DNA of 33,402 bases from Cupriavidus numazuensis (GTDB lineage Bacteria > Pseudomonadota > Gammaproteobacteria > Burkholderiales > Burkholderiaceae), in the NCBI RefSeq assembly GCF_905397435.1, contig NZ_CAJPVI010000078.1, positions 1 to 33,402 on the forward strand. The letters run 5' to 3'. The notes under the pieces are model-generated. The model was not told the DNA's origin, made no database searches, and saw nothing but the letters and a program-made list of their open reading frames with translations. Below are positions 10,514-18,302 of the stretch, piece after piece (the stretch's first letter is position 1; every line of letters starts with the position of its first letter). The translations under genes and the position numbers were made by a program.

Positions 10514-12601
10514 TTAGTTGAAGGTATAGACAGCGCTCTTGCCGCTGTTATCCAGCATGCGGTAGTTGAACAGCAGGGAACGGATCGAACTGGCGTTGAA
10601 GGCTGCGGCCTGCGCAATCACTGCTGCCGAGGTCACGCCCTTGGCCACTTGGGTGGTGGTGCTGTAGGTGCCAACCGAATCCACGCTGATCGCAATGCCG
10701 CTGATCTGCTCCGCGGCAATGTTCTGCACCCAGTCCATGGTGGGGGACTGCTGCACGCCGGCGAGGCTGCCGTTCGGATTGAGCAGTGCCTGCGAGTTGC
10801 TGCCCAGCGTGTTCCACGGCAGGTTGATCGCCTGCGTGGCCGGGGTCAGGTCGGTCAGCAGGGTCTTGCGGTAAGTGTGGGTGGCCGTGGTGCTGGAACC
10901 GTAGAAGAGCTCGATCGTGTACTTCTGGCCACGTCCGATGCTGCCGCTCTGGAGTTCGCCGTTTGCCCAGGATACGCCGCCGGGATTGTTGCGGAAGGTA
11001 CCTGCGCCGGTGGCCGCCGTGATGCCGGCGGTACGGCCGACCCAGTAATTCGGGCAGTTATAGCTCGGGTTCTGCGCATTGGCGGGCTGGCCGCAGCGGT
11101 CCGTGCTCGTCACGTCGCCGGTCTGGGTCGCCACATCCATATAGGTCTGCCCCACCTCGGCGTCGACCGGAGCCGTGTAGACCAGGCCGTTGATCGGCAG
11201 GCCCGGGCCCTTGATACGTGCGCGCGTCAGCGTGTCGCTGCCATTGACGCTGCCCGGCCCCTTGGCATTGATGGTGAACTGGAGGCCGCTCTGGAAGTGG
11301 CTGTAGTTGTTCGAGTTCGAGTTATTGAAGCTCGGATTCATCTGCTCCACGCGGCGCACCAGGGTCCTCACACCAATATCGACCGGTTGGTTGTTACCAG
11401 TCAGCCACCACGTGGAGGCATGGGCGGCCGACGCGCTGTTGGGCACATTGCTGGCGTTGACGATCTTGTTGCCCGGGTTGCCGTTGGCATCCAGGTACTT
11501 GATGTTCAGCACCGCTTCGTCGCGCCCGGATGCGCTGTCGGCGGCCTTGGTGAACAGCATCACCTCCGGCACGCTGAACTGGGCGCCGGTCATGGTGTCG
11601 CTGATCAGCAGGTCCACCATGAACTGGCCGTAGGCGTAGCCGTTGTGCAGGAAGTCGAAGCCAGCCCCGTTGCTGCTGCTGGCTCCGATGTTCTGGCAGG
11701 CCGTCCCCATCGACGTGACCTTGTTGCCACCTTGCGAGGCCGGCAGATAGTCGCCGTCGAGCACGCGCTGGGGCTTGGTCAGGGCAAAGCAGGCAGTCAG
11801 CGCCTTGGCGACCTGCTGGTTGGCGGCGGGCAGGTCGGACACGCCTGCGGCCGGAGCCGCGAGCTGGCCGCCGGTGTTGTCGGCCGTTGCCAGCGCCACC
11901 GGGGTCGGGTTGTCGATGGTCGCCAGGGCCAGCTTGCCGGTGGACGGGTCGGTCACGATCCTGACCACATCCAGCAACTGGTCGGCAGTATTGCCGGTAT
12001 TCGAAACGGTGGCGGCACTGATAGCGGTGCTGAACGGGTTGTAATCCGCCGACGCGCCGATCGCGCTCAGCACGCTGCTGAGCTGCGCCAGCACATTGGT
12101 GGTGACCTGCTGCAGCTTGGCGGTATCCACCGTCTTGCTGTTCACCACGCTGAGCGCGTTACCGTCCGACGAGAGCTGGGCCACGATGGCGGTGGTCAGC
12201 GGCGTGGCGTTGACCGTCAGTGCGGCGCCGGCTGCCGGCGCGCTGGTCGCCACGCTGACCAGCGGAGCCGTATTGCCGGTGGGGTCGGTGACCACGATGA
12301 AGAACGGCGCAGTAGCACCGGCCTTCAGGGTACAGGTGTAGGTGCCCAGTGCCGAGGTCGTGATGCTGGCTTCCTCGCAGGGCGAGGCGCCACTGGCATC
12401 GGTCACGGAGACATCGGCGTTGGCCAGTGCGCTGCCGGTGGCAGCGGTGCCGCTCAGCGTCGACTTGGCGGCGGGCTGGTTCGAGGCAGCCGGCGGCGTC
12501 GTGGTTGTGGTGTTGCTGTCTCCACCGCCGCAGGCGGACAGGGTCAGCAGCGCTGCACCCGCCATGGCGAGGGCGAGCGCGGTGTAGCGTTGGCTCTTCA
12601 T
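10514..12601 (-). CDS. Large secreted lipoprotein of unknown function
   Basis: A 695-residue predicted lipoprotein. Residues 1-25 form a lipoprotein signal with the lipobox LSAC, then a Gly/Thr/Pro linker (GGGDSNTTTTTPP). Residues of about 35-110 resemble a carboxypeptidase-regulatory or Ig-like beta domain (STLSGTAATGSALANADVSV). A helical Ala/Ser-rich stretch follows to about 240. The rest is beta-rich, Asn/Ser/Gly-rich and holds paired cysteines (ACF, TACQN, DRCGQ, YNCPNYW), consistent with an exported disulfide-bonded domain. I recognise no enzyme motif. The ATG at 12601 follows a GGGAG ribosome binding site at good spacing. The gene appears monocistronic, with its own terminator. Possible roles (adhesin, binding protein, surface enzyme) are undetermined. 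Confidence 0.85.
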   Translation of the reverse strand: MKSQRYTALALAMAGAALLTLSACGGGDSNTTTTTPPAASNQPAAKSTLSGTAATGSALANADVSVTDASGASPCEEASITTSALGTYTCTLKAGATAPFFIVVTDPTGNTAPLVSVATSAPAAGAALTVNATPLTTAIVAQLSSDGNALSVVNSKTVDTAKLQQVTTNVLAQLSSVLSAIGASADYNPFSTAISAATVSNTGNTADQLLDVVRIVTDPSTGKLALATIDNPTPVALATADNTGGQLAAPAAGVSDLPAANQQVAKALTACFALTKPQRVLDGDYLPASQGGNKVTSMGTACQNIGASSSNGAGFDFLHNGYAYGQFMVDLLISDTMTGAQFSVPEVMLFTKAADSASGRDEAVLNIKYLDANGNPGNKIVNASNVPNSASAAHASTWWLTGNNQPVDIGVRTLVRRVEQMNPSFNNSNSNNYSHFQSGLQFTINAKGPGSVNGSDTLTRARIKGPGLPINGLVYTAPVDAEVGQTYMDVATQTGDVTSTDRCGQPANAQNPSYNCPNYWVGRTAGITAATGAGTFRNNPGGVSWANGELQSGSIGRGQKYTIELFYGSSTTATHTYRKTLLTDLTPATQAINLPWNTLGSNSQALLNPNGSLAGVQQSPTMDWVQNIAAEQISGIAISVDSVGTYSTTTQVAKGVTSAAVIAQAAAFNASSIRSLLFNYRMLDNSGKSAVYTFN

Positions 12602-12827
12602 TTGGTGATTTCTCCCGTCATTTTCCCAGCGCTGCGTCGGCCGTTGAGGCCTTCTTTTTTGTTCCGTCCGTTGGATCTGTGCCCATATGGCCGGAATCTC
12701 ATCCCTTTGAACCGCAACATCGATCATGAAGCGGCGATTCACGCAAGCGGGACGGCAGCGGGAGCCAATCTACACACCTTTTTGGTGCACCACACCTCCT
12801 CAATTGGGTTAATCAAATGGGGCGCAC

Positions 12828-12855
12828 AAAAAGAAAGGGCCCGCATAGCGGGCCC
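12828..12855 (-). terminator. Orphan minus-strand intrinsic terminator
   Basis: A perfect 8-base-pair GC stem (12855-12848 with 12844-12837, loop of three) is followed on the minus strand by TTTCTTTTT. No protein-coding gene ends here: the nearest minus-strand start is the lipoprotein gene more than 220 bases further on. It implies a short minus-strand transcript arising between this point and the divergent promoter region. Confidence 0.75.
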
Positions 12856-12900
12856 AAGAGTCTCTCCTCGGTGCCCTGCTCGCAAGGCACGGACCAAGCA
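12828..12900 (-). ncRNA. Candidate small RNA
   Basis: Reading the minus strand from about 12900, a first hairpin (GTGCC/GGCAC with further pairs inside, 12890-12871) is followed by a single-stranded purine stretch containing GAGGAGAG, then the terminator hairpin and T-run. Hairpin, purine-rich seed and terminator is a common layout for Hfq-type regulators, and the purine stretch resembles a Shine-Dalgarno sequence. I see no strong promoter; TTATGC near the 5' end is only a weak -10. It could instead be the tail of a leader or of an unrecognised transcript. Confidence 0.35.
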
Positions 12901-13183
12901 TAACAACGGGCTGCCGGTCGCTCCAGTTCGGAAATGTCCGTAAGGGAAAGTCCCGTCAACTGGCCCCCGGACCGCCGTTGCATGCGTCGCACGCCTTCAC
13001 CGCAGAGAATTTGTCTGCAACCGGGCCCACATGGAACAATAGCCACGCAGCACGCCTGCGCCGGCCGCAACGCCTGCCGGCAGGGCGCTGCACGGGGTAC
13101 AGCGCGACAACGACATATCAGAGCCGCAAGGAACCAGACCTAACGGCCGCTTTTGCTTTTCGTTCCATTTGACGGGGGTTTCC

Positions 13184-14119
13184 ATGATCGAAACGGGTCT
13201 GCCGCGCCGGGTTTCATGCCCGAACGCCGTGCTTGTCTTGTCCTCCCTTGCCTGCGCCGCCCTGCTGGCCACCGGTGCAGGCTCCGCCGGCGCCGCCACC
13301 GCGCCGGTCCTCAATCACATCCAGCAAACCGGCGTTATCCGCATTGCGCACCGCGAAAGTTCGGTACCGTTCTCGTTCATGGCCAATGGCAAGCCGGTCG
13401 GCTATGCCGTCGACCTGTGCCTGAAGATCGCCGATGCGGTACGCACGTCGCTGCACCTGCCAGGCTTGCGCGTCGAATGGGTGCCGGTCACGCCGGCCAA
13501 TCGCATTCCCGCCATCGTCGAGGGCAAGGCGGATCTGGAATGCGGGTCGACGACCAACAACCGGGAACGGCGCGAGCAGGTCGCCTTCACTATCCCTCAC
13601 TACATCGCCGGCAGCCGCATGATCGTGAAAAGCGATTCGGGCATCAGCAAGTGGGCGGATCTGCGCGGCAAGACGGTGGTCTCCACGGCCGGCACCACGC
13701 CACGGGCCATGCTGCGCAAGATGGACGAAGGCAAGGTCATGCAGTGGCGCCTGGTCGAGGCCAAGGACCACGCGCAGGCCTTTGCCATGGTGGAGGCCGG
13801 CAAAGCCGATGCCTTCGTGATGGACGACGTGCTGCTGTACGGCCTGCGCGCGAACGCCAGCCAACCGGCCGATTTCAAGGTCACCGGCGAAATGCTGACC
13901 ATCGAGCCTTACGCCATCATGCTTTCCAAAAGCGACCCTGAGTTCAAGAAACTCGTCGACAAGACGCTGATCGCCGCCGTCTACGACCAGGAAACGCCGA
14001 AGCTCTACAAGAAGTGGTTCCAGGCACCGATTCCGCCGCATGGCATCACGCTGGACATCCCGATGAGCTACCTGCTGCGCGATTCCTTCAAGTTTCCGAG
14101 CGACAAGGTCGCGGACTGA
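13184..14119 (+). CDS. GltI-like periplasmic amino-acid binding protein
   Basis: A 311-residue family 3 solute-binding protein close to the glutamate/aspartate receptor GltI. Residues 1-37 form a signal peptide ending SAGA. The mature protein keeps the GltI ligand-site motifs: HRESSVPF (56-63), ECGSTTNN (119-126) with RERR after it, STAGTT (167-172) and AKDH (193-196), then the DPEFKKLVD and KKWF motifs. It therefore probably binds acidic amino acids. The ATG at 13184 follows a GGGGG ribosome binding site, which decides against the TTG five codons upstream. No permease or ATPase genes adjoin, so it must share a transporter encoded elsewhere or act as a sensor ligand protein. A paralogue follows after 260 bases, a likely tandem duplication. 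Confidence 0.92.
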   Translation: MIETGLPRRVSCPNAVLVLSSLACAALLATGAGSAGAATAPVLNHIQQTGVIRIAHRESSVPFSFMANGKPVGYAVDLCLKIADAVRTSLHLPGLRVEWVPVTPANRIPAIVEGKADLECGSTTNNRERREQVAFTIPHYIAGSRMIVKSDSGISKWADLRGKTVVSTAGTTPRAMLRKMDEGKVMQWRLVEAKDHAQAFAMVEAGKADAFVMDDVLLYGLRANASQPADFKVTGEMLTIEPYAIMLSKSDPEFKKLVDKTLIAAVYDQETPKLYKKWFQAPIPPHGITLDIPMSYLLRDSFKFPSDKVAD

Positions 14120-14379
14120 GCCAGCAAGGCGGTAAGACGGGCGGCCCAAGGTCGGGGCGGATACGGTCGCCCGCCAATCAGAAAATGTCGTCTCGCGCGG
14201 GCTACGTGCGCGCACGCGGCACTTGTCGACACGACATCCCGCAGGGAGAATCCGCGCCGCTTGCCACGATCCATCGGGGCAGCGCGCACGGCATCAGAGC
14301 AGAGCCAGGGGAGAGCATCCCTGCCAACGGCCGCACGCCTGAGCCATGGCCAGTCGATCTCTTAGCGGGGTGCTTTTTC

Positions 14380-15300
14380 ATGAATCCGGGTCTGTCGCGC
14401 CGGGCTTCCTGTCGGAAGCCGGCGTCTGTCTTTGTTTTCGCGGCCTTCGCCGCTTTTTTTGCGGTGCCTCCAGCCGCTGCTGCTCAAACCCATGCGCCAG
14501 TCATGCAGCGCATCCAGCAGTCGGGCGCCATCCGCCTCGCCTATCCTGAAGATGCCGCACCGTTCTCCTACCTTCTGGAAGGGAAGCCCGCTGGCTACTC
14601 CATCGACCTGTGCCTGAAGGTTGTTGACGCCGTGCGTGCGGCGCTCCGGATGCCGGCGCTGAAGGTGGAATGGCTGGCCGTCACCAGCGTGACCCGCTTC
14701 CCCGCCATTGTCGATGGCAAGGCCGACCTGGAATGCGGCACGACCACCAATACGCGCCTGCGTCGCGAGCAGGTGGCATTCACCATCCCGCACTTCATCG
14801 GCGGCAGCCGCATGCTGGTCAAGAACAGTTCGGCCATCGTCAAGTGGTCGGACCTGCGCGGCAAAACCGCGGTGTCGACGGCAGGCACCACATCGCTGGC
14901 GATGCTGCGCGCGCTGGTCGACACGGGCCGGATCGTCGAAGCGCGCGACGACGCGCAGGCCTTTGCCATGGTCGAATCCGGCCAGGCGGACGCGTACGTG
15001 ATGGACGACGTTCTGCTGGCCAGCCAGCGTGCCCGGTCGCGCAATCCGGCGGAATTCCGCATCACCGGCGACATGCTGACCGTCGAGCCGTACGCGATCA
15101 TGCTGCCCCGGCACAACGACGACTTCAAGAGACTGGTCGACAGGACGCTGACGGCGGCCATCACCGAGCAGGAGACCCAGAAGCTCTACCGCAAATGGTT
15201 CCAGTCGCCGGTGCCGCCGCAGGGCATTCCGCTGGACATTCCCGTCAACCACCTGCTGCGCGATTCGTTCCGCTTCCCGAGCGACAAGGTGGCGGACTGA
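14380..15300 (+). CDS. GltI-like periplasmic binding protein, divergent paralogue
   Basis: A 306-residue family 3 binding protein, paralogous to the gene just upstream along its whole length and ending in almost the same sequence (LLRDSFRFPSDKVAD against LLRDSFKFPSDKVAD). Residues 1-35 form a signal peptide ending in an alanine run. Ligand-site motifs differ: HRESS has become YPEDA (55-59), ECGSTTNN has become ECGTTTNT, and AKDH has become ARDD, so the arginine and histidine that contact glutamate in GltI-type proteins are missing. The scaffold and hinge motifs (STAGTT, VMDDVLL) are intact, so it is probably functional with a different ligand. Codon 14380 is chosen for the signal peptide; a GGGG stretch precedes it by about ten bases. 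No permease genes adjoin. A BenE-type carrier follows 108 bases later. Confidence 0.9.
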   Translation: MNPGLSRRASCRKPASVFVFAAFAAFFAVPPAAAAQTHAPVMQRIQQSGAIRLAYPEDAAPFSYLLEGKPAGYSIDLCLKVVDAVRAALRMPALKVEWLAVTSVTRFPAIVDGKADLECGTTTNTRLRREQVAFTIPHFIGGSRMLVKNSSAIVKWSDLRGKTAVSTAGTTSLAMLRALVDTGRIVEARDDAQAFAMVESGQADAYVMDDVLLASQRARSRNPAEFRITGDMLTVEPYAIMLPRHNDDFKRLVDRTLTAAITEQETQKLYRKWFQSPVPPQGIPLDIPVNHLLRDSFRFPSDKVAD

Positions 15301-15408
15301 GGCGGCGGACTTGGGCAGCGACAGCAGCCAGGGACAACCGGCGGCCGGCACTCATGCGAAGATGTCGGTCGTGCCGCTCATGTCTCCTTCTCGTCTCCTT
15401 CCCGCCTC

Positions 15409-16587
15409 ATGCCTGCCACATCCCTGAAGCTCTCCGATCTTTCCGTTTCCGCGTTCGTCGCCGGCCTGATTGCCACGCTGACCGGCTACACGAGTTCGCT
15501 CGTGCTGATGATCCAGGCCGGACAGGCTGCGCACCTGAGCAGCGTGCAGATCTCGTCGTGGCTGTGGGCGCTGTCGATCGGCATGGGCGTGACCACGATC
15601 GGCCTGTCGCTGGCCATGCGCGTTCCCGTGGTCGTGGCATGGTCCACGCCCGGCGCAGCGCTCCTGATCGCGAGCCTGCCGGGGGTGCCCTACGCGGAAG
15701 CGATCGGCGCCTTCCTGATGGCGGCGCTGCTGATGACCGCTGCCGGGCTGACTGGCTGGTTCGACAAGCTGATGCGCGCTTTGCCCGCGAGCATCGCGTC
15801 GGCGCTGCTCGCCGGCATCTTGTTCCGGATCAGCGTGGACGTGTTCGTGCAGGCGCAGGACCAGACGCTGCTGATGCTGGCGATGTTCGCCGCCTACCTC
15901 GCCGGCCGGCGCTGGTGGCCGCGCTACGCGGTGCCTGGCGTGCTGCTGGTTGGCGTGGCACTGGCTGGCGCGCTGGGCCAGCTTCACTTCGAAGGGTTTC
16001 GCCTGGCAGTGGCGCTGCCGGTCTGGACCACGCCGGCATTCTCATTCCAGGCGTTTGTCAGCATCGCCATTCCGTTGTTCATCGTGGCGCTGGCCTCGCA
16101 GAATATTCCCGGCCTGGCGGTACTGCGCGCCGACGGCTATCACGTGCCGGCATCGCCGCTGATCACCGTGACTGGCTTTGCCTCGGCCGTACTGGCGCCG
16201 TTCGGCTCTCATGGCATCAACCTGGCCGCGATCACGGCCGCGATCTGCACCGGGCCGCAGGCGGACGCCGATCCCGCACGGCGCTACACCGCGGCTGTCG
16301 TCTGCGGCGTGGGGTATCTGGTGGCGGGCGTCCTGGCCGCGAGCATTGCCGCGCTGTTCGCGGCGTTTCCCAAAGCCGTGGTGGTCGCGCTGGCCGCGTT
16401 CGCGCTGCTCGGATCGATCGCCAACGGCCTGACCGTCGCCATGCAGACGCCGGACGAACGCGAAGCCGCGCTGATCACCTTCATGATCACCGCGTCCGGC
16501 ATGACTCTGGCCGGGGTGGGCTCGGCCTTCTGGGGCGTGGTCGGCGGCATGCTGGCGCTGTTCGTGCTGCGCCGCAAGGCCACCTGA
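15409..16587 (+). CDS. BenE family benzoate/H+ symporter-like transporter
   Basis: A 392-residue integral membrane protein with about eleven or twelve hydrophobic segments, matching BenE in length and motifs. The N-terminal part has FVAGLIATLTGYTSSLVLM, then GVTTIGLSLAMRVPVVVAWSTPGAALL, a conserved TPGAALL-type motif in BenE. The central SQNIPGLAVLRADGY and FGSHGINLAAITAAICTG segments are also characteristic. BenE relatives import benzoate or similar aromatic acids with protons; no aromatic degradation genes lie in the window, so the substrate is unknown. The ATG at 15409 gives the usual short cytoplasmic start, although no good ribosome binding site is visible. It converges with the coiled-coil gene, 44 bases apart. 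Confidence 0.92.
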   Translation: MPATSLKLSDLSVSAFVAGLIATLTGYTSSLVLMIQAGQAAHLSSVQISSWLWALSIGMGVTTIGLSLAMRVPVVVAWSTPGAALLIASLPGVPYAEAIGAFLMAALLMTAAGLTGWFDKLMRALPASIASALLAGILFRISVDVFVQAQDQTLLMLAMFAAYLAGRRWWPRYAVPGVLLVGVALAGALGQLHFEGFRLAVALPVWTTPAFSFQAFVSIAIPLFIVALASQNIPGLAVLRADGYHVPASPLITVTGFASAVLAPFGSHGINLAAITAAICTGPQADADPARRYTAAVVCGVGYLVAGVLAASIAALFAAFPKAVVVALAAFALLGSIANGLTVAMQTPDEREAALITFMITASGMTLAGVGSAFWGVVGGMLALFVLRRKAT

Positions 16588-16605
16588 CGATCCATGGCCG
16601 GTAGT

Positions 16606-16634
16606 GGCTAGGGGGCTAGCCGGCTAGTCGGCTA
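16606..16634. other. Cluster of CTAG tetramers between convergent genes
   Basis: The short gap between benE-like and the coiled-coil gene holds three CTAG tetramers within 22 bases. The first two form a hairpin, GGCTAG (16606-16611) and CTAGCC (16616-16621) around GGGG. The last triplet of the stretch is the stop of the minus-strand gene. CTAG is generally rare in proteobacterial genomes. There is no T-run, so terminator function is uncertain. Confidence 0.5.
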
Positions 16635-17138
16635 AAGCAACAGGAAGCCGATATCGCGGGACCGGATCTCTTCAAGCGCCACGCCCTTGCGGCGCTGGAA
16701 CAGTACGTGCTGAAGCACGCGGTCGCGGTGCTCGGAGAACGTGGCTGTGTCGAAGCGCAGCGCCGCGGTGCCGTAGTGCTCGGCCAGCAGCTTGTAGACG
16801 CGATGGCGCACCAGCAGCATCTCGTTCTCGGTCTGCAGCCGGCCCATCTCGGCCGCATGCTCTTCTTCGAGCTGCCGCATGCTGACCACCACGCGCGCAT
16901 GCATGCCGCGGTAGCGATCGGCCTCCGCATGCGCCTTGCGCAGTTCCTCGCGCAGCGCCCGGACTTCCTGCATCAGCTTGAGATTGCTTTGCACGCCGCG
17001 GTGGATGCGGCTCGCCTCCTCCAGCGCGTAATCCGCAGCCGCGATCGTGTTCTGCCAGACGCCCGATTCGTCAGCCTCGGCGGCTGCCATGCGCGTAGCG
17101 GGCCAGACGGTAGCTCCGTCAGTGCCTTGATTGCTCAT
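16632..17138 (-). CDS. Hypothetical coiled-coil protein
   Basis: A 168-residue soluble protein I do not recognise. Residues of about 55-115 are strongly heptad-like and charged (LMQEVRALREELRKAHAEAD, then SMRQLEEEHAAEMGRLQTEN), predicting a coiled coil. The C-terminal 50 residues are mixed (FDTATFSEHRDRVLQHVLF) and end in a hydrophobic FLLL. There is no signal peptide or membrane segment. The ATG at 17138 follows a strong GGGGGAG ribosome binding site at six bases; the longer open frame upstream lacks one. It is divergent from the EmrE-type gene and convergent with the BenE-like gene, and its context gives no functional hint. Confidence 0.8.
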   Translation of the reverse strand: MSNQGTDGATVWPATRMAAAEADESGVWQNTIAAADYALEEASRIHRGVQSNLKLMQEVRALREELRKAHAEADRYRGMHARVVVSMRQLEEEHAAEMGRLQTENEMLLVRHRVYKLLAEHYGTAALRFDTATFSEHRDRVLQHVLFQRRKGVALEEIRSRDIGFLLL

Positions 17139-17388
17139 ACTGCTCCCCCAAAAGCCGGAAAAAAACGCCCGCCGCCGTACGTTGTTATGGATTGCCGGCC
17201 TGGTCGGGTACTGCAGCAACTGCCTGTGCAGCGGGCGCATGCCACGCACACTGCACACTATCATTCAAGACTGCTATGCCGCTTTGCACAACCACCGCAA
17301 GGGAGGGCATAAGTTTCTCCGGGAGGCGCTTACGCTACATTGCCGTCACCCGTCTATTTTTTGCCACTTCCGCCATCGCGTTCCACCT

Positions 17389-17721
17389 ATGAACGGATAC
17401 CTGCTACTTGCCCTGGCCATCGTGGCCGAGGTCATCGCCACCAGCAGCCTCAAGGCTGCAGAAAATTTCACCCGCCTGGTGCCCAGCATTCTTGTGGTCG
17501 CTGGTTACGCGTGCGCCTTCTACCTGCTGATGCTCGTCATGAAGACCGTACCGGTCGGCGTCGCCTATGCCATCTGGAGCGGCGCCGGCATCGTCCTGGT
17601 CACGCTGATTGCCATGGTGCTGTACCGCCAGGTGCCCGACCTGGCTGCCTGCCTGGGCATTGGCCTGATCATCGCCGGTGTGGCGGTGATCCAGCTATTC
17701 TCGAAAACCAGCGGGCATTGA
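17389..17721 (+). CDS. Small multidrug resistance (SMR) exporter, EmrE type
   Basis: A 110-residue protein with four membrane helices, the standard SMR length. The essential membrane glutamate is Glu14 (LAIVAEVIATSSLK). Other EmrE-type features are AENFTRLVPS after helix 1, GVAYAIWSGAGIV in helix 3 (with the conserved tryptophan) and GLIIAGVAVIQLFS in helix 4. These favour a proton-coupled exporter of lipophilic cations rather than the guanidinium-exporting Gdx subtype. It probably works as an antiparallel homodimer, since no second SMR gene adjoins. I see no guanidine riboswitch in the 250 bases upstream. The start fits the family N-terminus (MNGYLLLALAI). Confidence 0.93.
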   Translation: MNGYLLLALAIVAEVIATSSLKAAENFTRLVPSILVVAGYACAFYLLMLVMKTVPVGVAYAIWSGAGIVLVTLIAMVLYRQVPDLAACLGIGLIIAGVAVIQLFSKTSGH

Positions 17722-17769
17722 CAACGGTGCTGCCTAGAATGGATGTGGTTCCTGCCACGGGAGACCGCC

Positions 17770-17919
17770 ATGCTTGCCGCCCTGCTCTTCGCCGCAGTCA
17801 TCATCGCGCTGTACATCCTGGCTGTCCGCGCCGAGTTTTTCCATAAATCGCCGTTCTATCCAGAACACGAACATCCGGTGCAGTATTGGTGGAACCGGTT
17901 GGTGCATCACAAGAAATAG
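17770..17919 (+). CDS. 49-residue single-pass membrane protein
   Basis: A small frame with a good GGGAG ribosome binding site eight bases before its ATG. The product starts with a hydrophobic helix (MLAALLFAAVIIALYILAV) and ends in a charged, aromatic and His-rich tail (EFFHKSPFYPEHEHPVQYWW, then NRLVHHKK). It lies 48 bases after the SMR gene in the same direction and may be co-transcribed. I do not recognise the family. The ribosome binding site, clean helix and biased tail support a real gene; short length keeps confidence moderate. Confidence 0.6.
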   Translation: MLAALLFAAVIIALYILAVRAEFFHKSPFYPEHEHPVQYWWNRLVHHKK

Positions 17920-18101
17920 CTGGCGAACCTGACGCGGTGGCAAACACCCGCTGCATGGAGCGGCGCCATACCACTTGTATGGGCAGCTCCCGATCCGGGC
18001 CTCGCTGCGAACCGCTCATCGCCGGGCGCGCGGCATCTGGCGCTTGTGCGCCGCCACCCTTGTCTCTCCCCCGCAATACGCCCCCGGCGGGAGGATTTTG
18101 A

Positions 18102-18107
18102 TATACT
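18102..18107 (+). promoter_or_regulatory. Probable -10 element of the tRNA-Arg promoter
   Basis: TATACT lies 60 bases before the tRNA and is nearly consensus, in an otherwise GC-rich stretch. No clear -35 is present at 16-18 bases; the site is judged mainly by its position upstream of the tRNA. Confidence 0.5.
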
Positions 18108-18166
18108 CCGCCCCGTCTTCAGGATCACCGCAACCCTGCGGAACGACGGTCCTGACAGCTCTGTCC

Positions 18167-18241
18167 CTCGCCGTAGTTCAATGGATAGAACGAGCGCCTC
18201 CTAAGCGCTAGATACAGGTTCGATTCCTGTCGGCGGGACCA
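18167..18241 (+). tRNA. tRNA-Arg, anticodon CCU
   Basis: A complete 75-base cloverleaf. The acceptor stem pairs 18167-18173 with 18231-18237 (one U-G pair), with discriminator A and encoded CCA. The D arm contains GTTCAATGGATAGAAC. The anticodon stem AGCGC/GCGCT encloses CTCCTAA, giving anticodon CCT at 18200-18202, which reads AGG. The T arm is ACAGG-TTCGATT-CCTGT. No integrase or duplicated 3' end follows, so it is not visibly used as an attachment site. Confidence 0.96.
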
Positions 18242-18302
18242 TCTGTTTCCATCTTCCCGCCGCCCCCGATTTCAGTGCATCACCGCCGCCGGCACTCGCC
18301 TG

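Larger units (their letters stand above)
12602..13183. other. Divergent 580-base intergenic region
   Basis: No credible protein gene. It holds, on the minus strand, a terminator (12828-12855) with an upstream hairpin that may form a small RNA. It also has a perfect 10-base palindrome TGGTGCACCA at 12783-12792, upstream of the lipoprotein gene. On the plus strand, a weak promoter-like pair (TTGTCT at 13011-13016, AACAAT at 13035-13040, 18-base spacer) could drive the first binding-protein gene. Confidence 0.5.

Noticed and set aside
12783..12792. TGGTGCACCA as an NtrC-type site
   Set aside because: It matches only a fused half-site arrangement, lacks the usual spacer between half-sites, and no sigma-54 promoter is visible nearby; kept only as an unexplained palindrome.
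12813..13070. 85-codon minus-strand frame over the candidate small RNA
   Set aside because: It spans the hairpins and terminator, has no ribosome binding site and has an irregular composition; an RNA explanation fits better.
17139..17388. Guanidine riboswitch upstream of the SMR gene
   Set aside because: No guanidine-I, II or III motif is recognisable, and the protein is EmrE-like rather than Gdx-like.
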